Shown here: in pieces, positions 58,998-64,000 of the stretch
Position numbering within the stretch: the stretch's first letter is position 1
Layout: each line of letters starts with the position of its first letter
The notes under the pieces: model-generated
Database searches by the model: none
What the model saw: the letters and a program-made list of their open reading frames with translations, nothing else
Told to the model about the DNA's origin: nothing
Position numbers and translations under genes: made by a program
Assembly: GCA_902702965.1 (NCBI GenBank)
Contig: CACRXP010000391.1
Span: 166,738 to 230,737, forward strand
DNA length: 64,000 nucleotides
Direction: 5' to 3'
DNA from: Spirometra erinaceieuropaei
Lineage: Eukaryota; Platyhelminthes; Cestoda; Diphyllobothriidea; Diphyllobothriidae

Positions 58998-60062
58998 ATG
59001 CTGTATGTTCCAACGTGTCCTCGATGTCAACGGACATTACGGGCTGAAATCGGACTTGCTGGACATCTTCGGATTAACTGGGCCTCTCGAACGGCACCAA
59101 CCATCGTCCCCCCGCCTGCCTCTTCCTCCTCCTCTCCGCCGCCAACTAACCCTGACAATTCTTCTGACCCACCACTTCCATCATCATCCTCCTCCTCCTC
59201 CTCCTCCTCGCCCACTGCTCCAACGGCGGCCGCTCAGGCGACTGTCCCACGCACAGCAACCGAACTACCACCACCTCCCCCGACTCCAGGGATGAGGATC
59301 AGGACTACACCTGCCCTCACTGCGACCGTACATTCACCTCACACATCGGTCTGGTCGGTCACTTGCGAATCCATCGCACAGAGCCTGGCGAACCAGTGCG
59401 TGAAGCACCAACCTACACCCACCGCACTCGCCTGCACTGTCCACACTGCCCTCGCACCTTCAGGCGTCGCATGGGCCTTTTCGGCCACATGCGCATCCAC
59501 GAGAGCGGCCTTGACCGCACTCCGACACACTCACTACATCCGACACATCCACCGTGCACACCCCCACTCTCGTTCCATCCGTCCGCGACACCACCACCAC
59601 CGCCTCCTCTGTAGCTGACACTGACACCGCCGACTTCTCATGCCCACACTGTCCAAGCACATTCACCTCACGCATCGGCCTGGTCGATCACTTGCGAATC
59701 CATCGCACAGAGACTGGCGAACCAGTGCCTGGAGCACCCACCTATACCCACCAAGCTCGTCTCAACTGCCCACATTGTCCAAGCACTTTCAGGCATCGCA
59801 TGGGCCTTTTCGGCCATATGCGCATCCACGACGACCTGCGGTAGACAACCGCCGGCCACACCACACATTCACTCACTCCCTACCTCCTCCACCACCACCA
59901 CCATCACCCCACCAGAAATCAACACTCACACACTTCATGCACCCAACTGCCACCTCCCACGCAAGTGGGAAGTCCGCATCTCGACTCGGTCCCCATGCGG
60001 CTTCGGCTGCACGGGTGACTTGAGTCCGAGACTATCCCGACACGTCAAGCGTCACAGATTGG
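58998..60062 (+). pseudogene. C2H2-tailed LINE, copy B (finger array and 3' end)
   Basis: Starts at the first finger (PTCPRCQRTLRAEIGLAGHL) with no RT before it. A Ser/Pro-rich spacer follows, then CPHCDRTFTSHIGLVGHLRI (59315), CPHCPRTFRRRMGLFGHMRI (59440), CPHCPSTFTSRIGLVDHLRI (59640) and CPHCPSTFRHRMGLFGHMRI (59770). Apart from the first finger, whose final His/Cys reads Trp, all keep Cys2His2. Two frameshifts (near 59290 and 59600) separate them. The 3' end (cacgcaagtggga at 59956 through about 60060) is homologous to that of copy A at 58436-58540. Better preserved than copy A. Confidence 0.82.
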
Positions 60063-60108
60063 AAGGCTGCTGACTGACGCCCCAACGGAGTCCACACTGT
60101 CCGCCCAG

Positions 60109-60131
60109 TTGTGTGTGTGTGTGTGTGTGTT
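60109..60131 (+). repeat. (GT)n microsatellite
   Basis: gtgtgtgtgtgtgtgtgtgt run just after the copy B 3' end; a second GT run lies at about 60521-60540. Possibly derived from the LINE tail. Confidence 0.9.
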
Positions 60132-62335
60132 GTGTGGAGCGGCGGACTCGTGGGCTGGGGGCCGGATCGAAGCAGCTCCTTCCAGCGTAATCCCACGCAT
60201 GTGAGAAATACGCTGCGCAACCCCCGTTGTGTGAAGTTCTGGTGCTTGTGTTTGGGGGCCATGTCGTGTGTGTGTGGCGTGCACAGAAAAAGTCACTAGA
60301 CCATGTCAGCCACCGCGCCCATTTTCCGCTGCATTCAACTAACCGGCTCGGACAGTGACTGAGGCGCGAGGATAGGAAGGGAGAGTGAGGTGGACGACTC
60401 AGGGCATTCTTCCTCACTATAAACAAGCTGTCGCGTTTGAAGCTATCACCGTACGCTAAAAGCCGTTGTTTGTAAGGTTGCCAACTTATGGGATAACTTG
60501 GATATCGCCGCCGGCCCAGTGTTGTGTGTGTGTGTGTGTTTGTGGAGTGACCGGTTGGTGGTTTGAGAGTCAGGCTGCAATGGTTCTTTCTTAATGTGGT
60601 TTTTATGACACTCACACCTCGTGGGATCCGAACCAGCTGTTGACGGCACGCCTAGGTGCGGCTTCGGCCGTGCCAGCCTCCACTCTCTTTATTGTTGTTG
60701 GTCAAAAACCCGGTTATTTGTTATGTGAACCAGGGAGTGTGGAGTGGAACACCATGGTGCGGACTCGACCATGCCATCCACCTGCGCTCTCCCCCGTTTC
60801 CGGTCTTCTTGACTCTGTACTGACACTGTGTGCAGGTGGGGAAGGAGGAGAGAGTGAGGTAGCTGCTACACACGTCTACCTTAACTATAAACTTATTCGC
60901 GCGCAAGTTACCATGTCTTCTTCACCTTGTTGTTGTAGACATCGTCGGATGCGACGGTCAAACTGTGTATGGACGTTTGTCTGACTGTTAGGTGTGAAGC
61001 TGTGCGTACTCCGCTGGTGTCACTATGCATATGACTGTTCGGAATGTCCGGATCTGCCGTATCCCTCGCGGTGGCAAGGATGTGGCTAGAGCAAGCCATT
61101 GGAATCGCCTACGAAGGACCGCTCCGGGTAATCTCCCACAAAACATGTTATACTGGATTCTTCACAGAGCCAGAGGCGTACTCAGTTTTAACCGAATCAA
61201 GCCAGATGTTTCAGAACGACCACCGAATCAGCCTAACAGATGGAAGTGTGCTGAACTTCAGCTCCTCTTTTTCCCATGGCCCTGAGTCTAAACCTTTCAG
61301 TACCGCCAACACTACAACAACAATGCTAGCTGTCGTCGTGTGCTCTTTACCGACCGTCTTACTGTTCATGCCTTTTGACGCTGCATTTATCCGTCAGCAT
61401 CACTACTACGCCGGCCTTCGATTCTAGCCAGTGGTAATAATAAGCCATTTTATAGTCGTTCCCTCTGTTATGCATTCTTAACGTTACCCCTACTTGATTT
61501 TGACTAAGTCGATTTTTATCACCTTAACGACAGTTTCGTCCTGATTTCATCGAAAACACCCGTGACTGGGTAGTGACGGATTCTTTCCCGCATGTTTAGT
61601 GATGTCAGTGACATATCCAGACCTTCTAATGAGGCAGTCGGGCTTGATTTAATACAGCTCGCAAGTTAGCTCTCAATCACTGCAACTCGTTTAATTTATC
61701 CTCGCGTGTACATTGTGTAAACGCGATGTTAACTGGTCTGGATTGATCACGGCACAGGATATGGTATTGCGGCTTGTAAGGCAGCTCCAGTCTAGAGTTT
61801 TGCTAAGTGGCTGAGCAGTCGACCTCCGGTATTCGCTGGGGTTAGGGACCACAGCTACCCGTGAATAGCTCAAATCCACTCATGATTGATGCTCCTCTAA
61901 AAACATTTACAACTGCCTATTTTCCGAGTGTTTAGACACATAATGTACCTTAAACAATCACCCTAACACTTACAACATAAATCTTGAAAATATATATGGC
62001 TTCCAGCTACGCGTGAATACACCTAGAATTGCAATTAAAATAACTGGCGAGCATTTGTGATATACTCTACGAAAAAAAGAAATGCGTGAATAGACGCAAG
62101 TCAACTGTACTCGAGTGGTACCCAAAAAACAAGAATTATTTTCTGTAGGCAAGCGGGTTGACAGTGCTGCCCTCTCCCGTCGGTGCGTTTACTGAACATT
62201 ATTCCTGCTCAGTTAGCCAAGTGGCGTTTATGTGAAACCATCGCAGCGGACAGATTGATTGCATTATCAACCCCCCTCCCAACGCTCTCGGTTATTCTGC
62301 GATGAAAAACTCTAAGGAGTAACGCGTCAGCACCA
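60132..62335. other. No recognisable gene
   Basis: Open frames at 60640-60984 and 61044-61427 (+) have no known motif; the latter has a hydrophobic stretch near its end. A tRNA-like head (ctaagtggctgagcagtcga followed by ggggttagggacc) at about 61803-61853 may be a SINE remnant. Confidence 0.35.
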
Positions 62336-62730
62336 AGTTCTGGTTCTTGTCGGGATGGTTTGTTTTTTTTGACATCAAAGTGAGTGAACTAACATTTCTG
62401 TCTGCAAGTGCTGAAACGATTTCGCAAGGTAATGAGACAAAAAGCACCCAAATAGTGACGACCGGGGGATCGACTGCACTATCACGACAACGCGTTTGTC
62501 CACACAGCGTTTTTGGCAAAAAACGGCCTGACATCGGTTTCCCAACCCCCCCCCCCTTATTCGCCTAGCCTAGCGCCCTGCGACTTCCAAAGAATGGAGA
62601 ACAACCTAAAGAGAAAGCGCTTTTAGGACGTAGAACGCAGGAGGCACTTAACATCACTAGTTTAGAAGAACATAAAAGTGTTTTTAGAAGTGGAAGAACC
62701 GTTGAGACAAGTGCGAATCTTTTAATGGAC
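62336..62730 (+). pseudogene. Tc1/mariner-type transposase 3' remnant
   Basis: Frame 1 gives FVFFDIK near 62360, the strand before the second catalytic region in mariner transposases. After a frame change, HYHDNAFVHTAFLAKNGL (62480) carries the HDNA catalytic Asp, and PPPPYSPSLAPCDF (62530-62575) carries the third Asp in the YSPDLAP.D context. A NNLKRKRF block and a stop follow at 62623. An AATAAA lies at 62759. The first catalytic Asp region and the DNA-binding domain are missing, and terminal inverted repeats were not found. The product would have cut and pasted DNA; this copy is dead. Confidence 0.8.
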
Positions 62731-63039
62731 TGTACTGTGAAAGGGGCTTAATGTTTATAAATAAAGAATTCAAACAAATAGTTCTCGGTTTCTTAGGCTC
62801 TCATCCGCATCTACCTTTCTTGGTTATTTTGGCACTGGAACTAACCTAGCTGAGGACGCCTGAGTTCAGTCCCCGTCAAAAATGCTTCTCACTGTCGTAA
62901 TTTCATTCTAATACTTCCGGCCGTTGAAAGATACCCCGATCGCGCTTATCCGCAAGAAAGACAGAGGGGTATCACCTTCGAAAGCACTCACCTGGAACTG
63001 ACTTAATCACAGTTGATAAGTTCATTGATGGGCAGCAGT
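62731..63039. other. No recognisable gene
   Basis: Short spacer between the mariner and PLE remnants; nothing recognised. Confidence 0.4.
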
Positions 63040-64000
63040 GTTTAATGATAGGAGGCATTCACTGGGAGAGGTTTGTTGGAGGTCTGCCGTTTTGAGTAGT
63101 TGTTTCGTCTACCCATCTTCAGGGACTGGGAAGGCATGCGCACAGCTCTCCTTATATGGCGTACTTCGATGTGTGGCCCGCCAATGACGCCTGTGTGGCT
63201 GCATCCGACACGCCTGCCACCGTGACTTGAATCGCCCCCGCCGTCGTCGACTGAGGAGATAGTTGACGGCCCTGATTGCCCCGCGCCGTGACTGTCGCCC
63301 GTTACGAAGGTTCGTAAAACCAGATAGGGCGGGAGAGGTGGCAAATTGATGTGGCGGTTGACAGAGCAGTCGGTGGACTTCCAGGCCTCTTGCACCCGCC
63401 TTGTTGTATGATCATCGCCCCGGCACACAATCTCAACGGCCTCAAAATTGAAGATGTGTCCCATTTGCGCGGCATAGGTTGCTACCTCCGACTTTGGGTC
63501 CAACCTTTCGCACGACCAACTTATGCTCGTACATTCGTGTTTGCAGCCGTCGGCCAGTTTCCCCAGCCTAGTTGCACTTCCCACAGCTGCATTGAAGTCT
63601 GTGGACAACAGCCGATATCACCTGCTTAAGGATAGGGTCTTTTGGTCGCATCATTTGCCCGAGGACTGTGGAGTCTGGCCTGTAGGCAACGCCTATTCCG
63701 AGCGGCGCGAGGGATCTAGCCACGGCTTCGGAGACCCCTTTCATGTACGGAATGCTCCGCCACGATTTTGGCTGACAGTATTCTTCATGTTGCTTCCTTG
63801 GTTGCCTTCGGCTCCGTTCAACGAATGCACGCGGATAGCCGTTGGCTCGGAAGTGTTCTTGGAGGAACTTTATCTCGTCCAGTTTGGCGGCTGGCGTGCT
63901 GCAATGAATTTCCACCCATCGGTTTAGCGTGCGGACACAGCTTCGTTTCTGTTGTTGCAGGTGATTGCTGTTGTAACTGAGCATTTGCAGCGTGTTCGTC
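63040..64000 (-). pseudogene. Penelope-like element, 3' half, runs off window
   Basis: Minus strand. The RT C-terminal region (63984-63570) has RTLNRWVEIHCSTPAAK, FLQEHFRANGYPRAFVERS, a PKSWRSIPYMKGVSEAVARS block, VAYRPDSTV and RPKDPILKQ, ending in a Cys-rich entry (CSCGKC) to the GIY-YIG domain. After a frameshift near 63600 the endonuclease continues: SEVATYAAQMGHIFNFEAVEIV, then RVQEAWKSTDCSVNRHINLP. The YEHKL-type helix lies in a third frame near 63525. It is a different family from the PLE at 11-17 kb. The 5' part lies beyond 64000, so the state of its RT core is unknown. Confidence 0.85.

Overview
The window is eukaryotic, from a repeat-dense genome with small introns. The best-supported reading is a flatworm, most likely a diphyllobothriidean tapeworm. 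Evidence seen: several decayed Penelope-like elements (PLEs) with GIY-YIG endonucleases, several LINE families, degenerate CCCTAA (telomere-type) repeats at about 19.58-19.99 kb, host introns of 32-44 bp, and a LINE whose reverse transcriptase (RT) is followed by C2H2 zinc fingers. The species assignment is inference from memory of similar flatworm proteins; no search was run.

Only two conserved host genes could be recognised. One is the 3' coding exon of the exosome cap subunit CSL4/EXOSC1 (21208-21759, +). The other is a multi-exon piece of a tandem-RGS protein matching AKAP10/D-AKAP2 (42572-44028, -), whose exon phases fit together across introns of 44, 32, 505 and 39 bp, one of them GC-AG.

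Almost everything else recognisable is mobile DNA. Region 1 (2.4-8.5 kb) holds three decayed LINEs, one with a 43-unit GAT expansion inside its RT. Region 2 (8.8-17.2 kb) is a nest: a PLE (+) with an inverted near-identical copy of its own 3' end upstream; a 5'-truncated LINE-A inserted in the inverted arm; and a LINE-B (-) with an intact 529-aa ORF1 inserted in the PLE coding region with a 10-bp target-site duplication. Region 3 (18.5-36 kb) has PLE and LINE remnants, overlapping perfect palindromes, a 1-kb foldback element and two microsatellites. Region 4 (39-40.7 kb) is a cluster of tRNA-derived SINE-like units. Region 5 (44.4-55 kb) has LINE-A pieces, a pair of LTR-like repeats around a 0.7-kb interior, and a complete Ty3/gypsy-type LTR retrotransposon (50145-54990) with 376-bp LTRs differing at one base and a 5-bp CATCC duplication. 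Region 6 (56.5-60.1 kb) has two 3' pieces of a LINE family with a five-finger C2H2 array. Region 7 (62.3-64 kb) has a mariner remnant and a PLE running off the window.

The candidates most worth a second look are the C2H2-tailed LINE family, the young LTR element with a wrecked integrase, the nested PLE, and the insert-bearing CSL4 exon. Two assembly gaps (13482-13723 and 31584-31830) limit what can be said.
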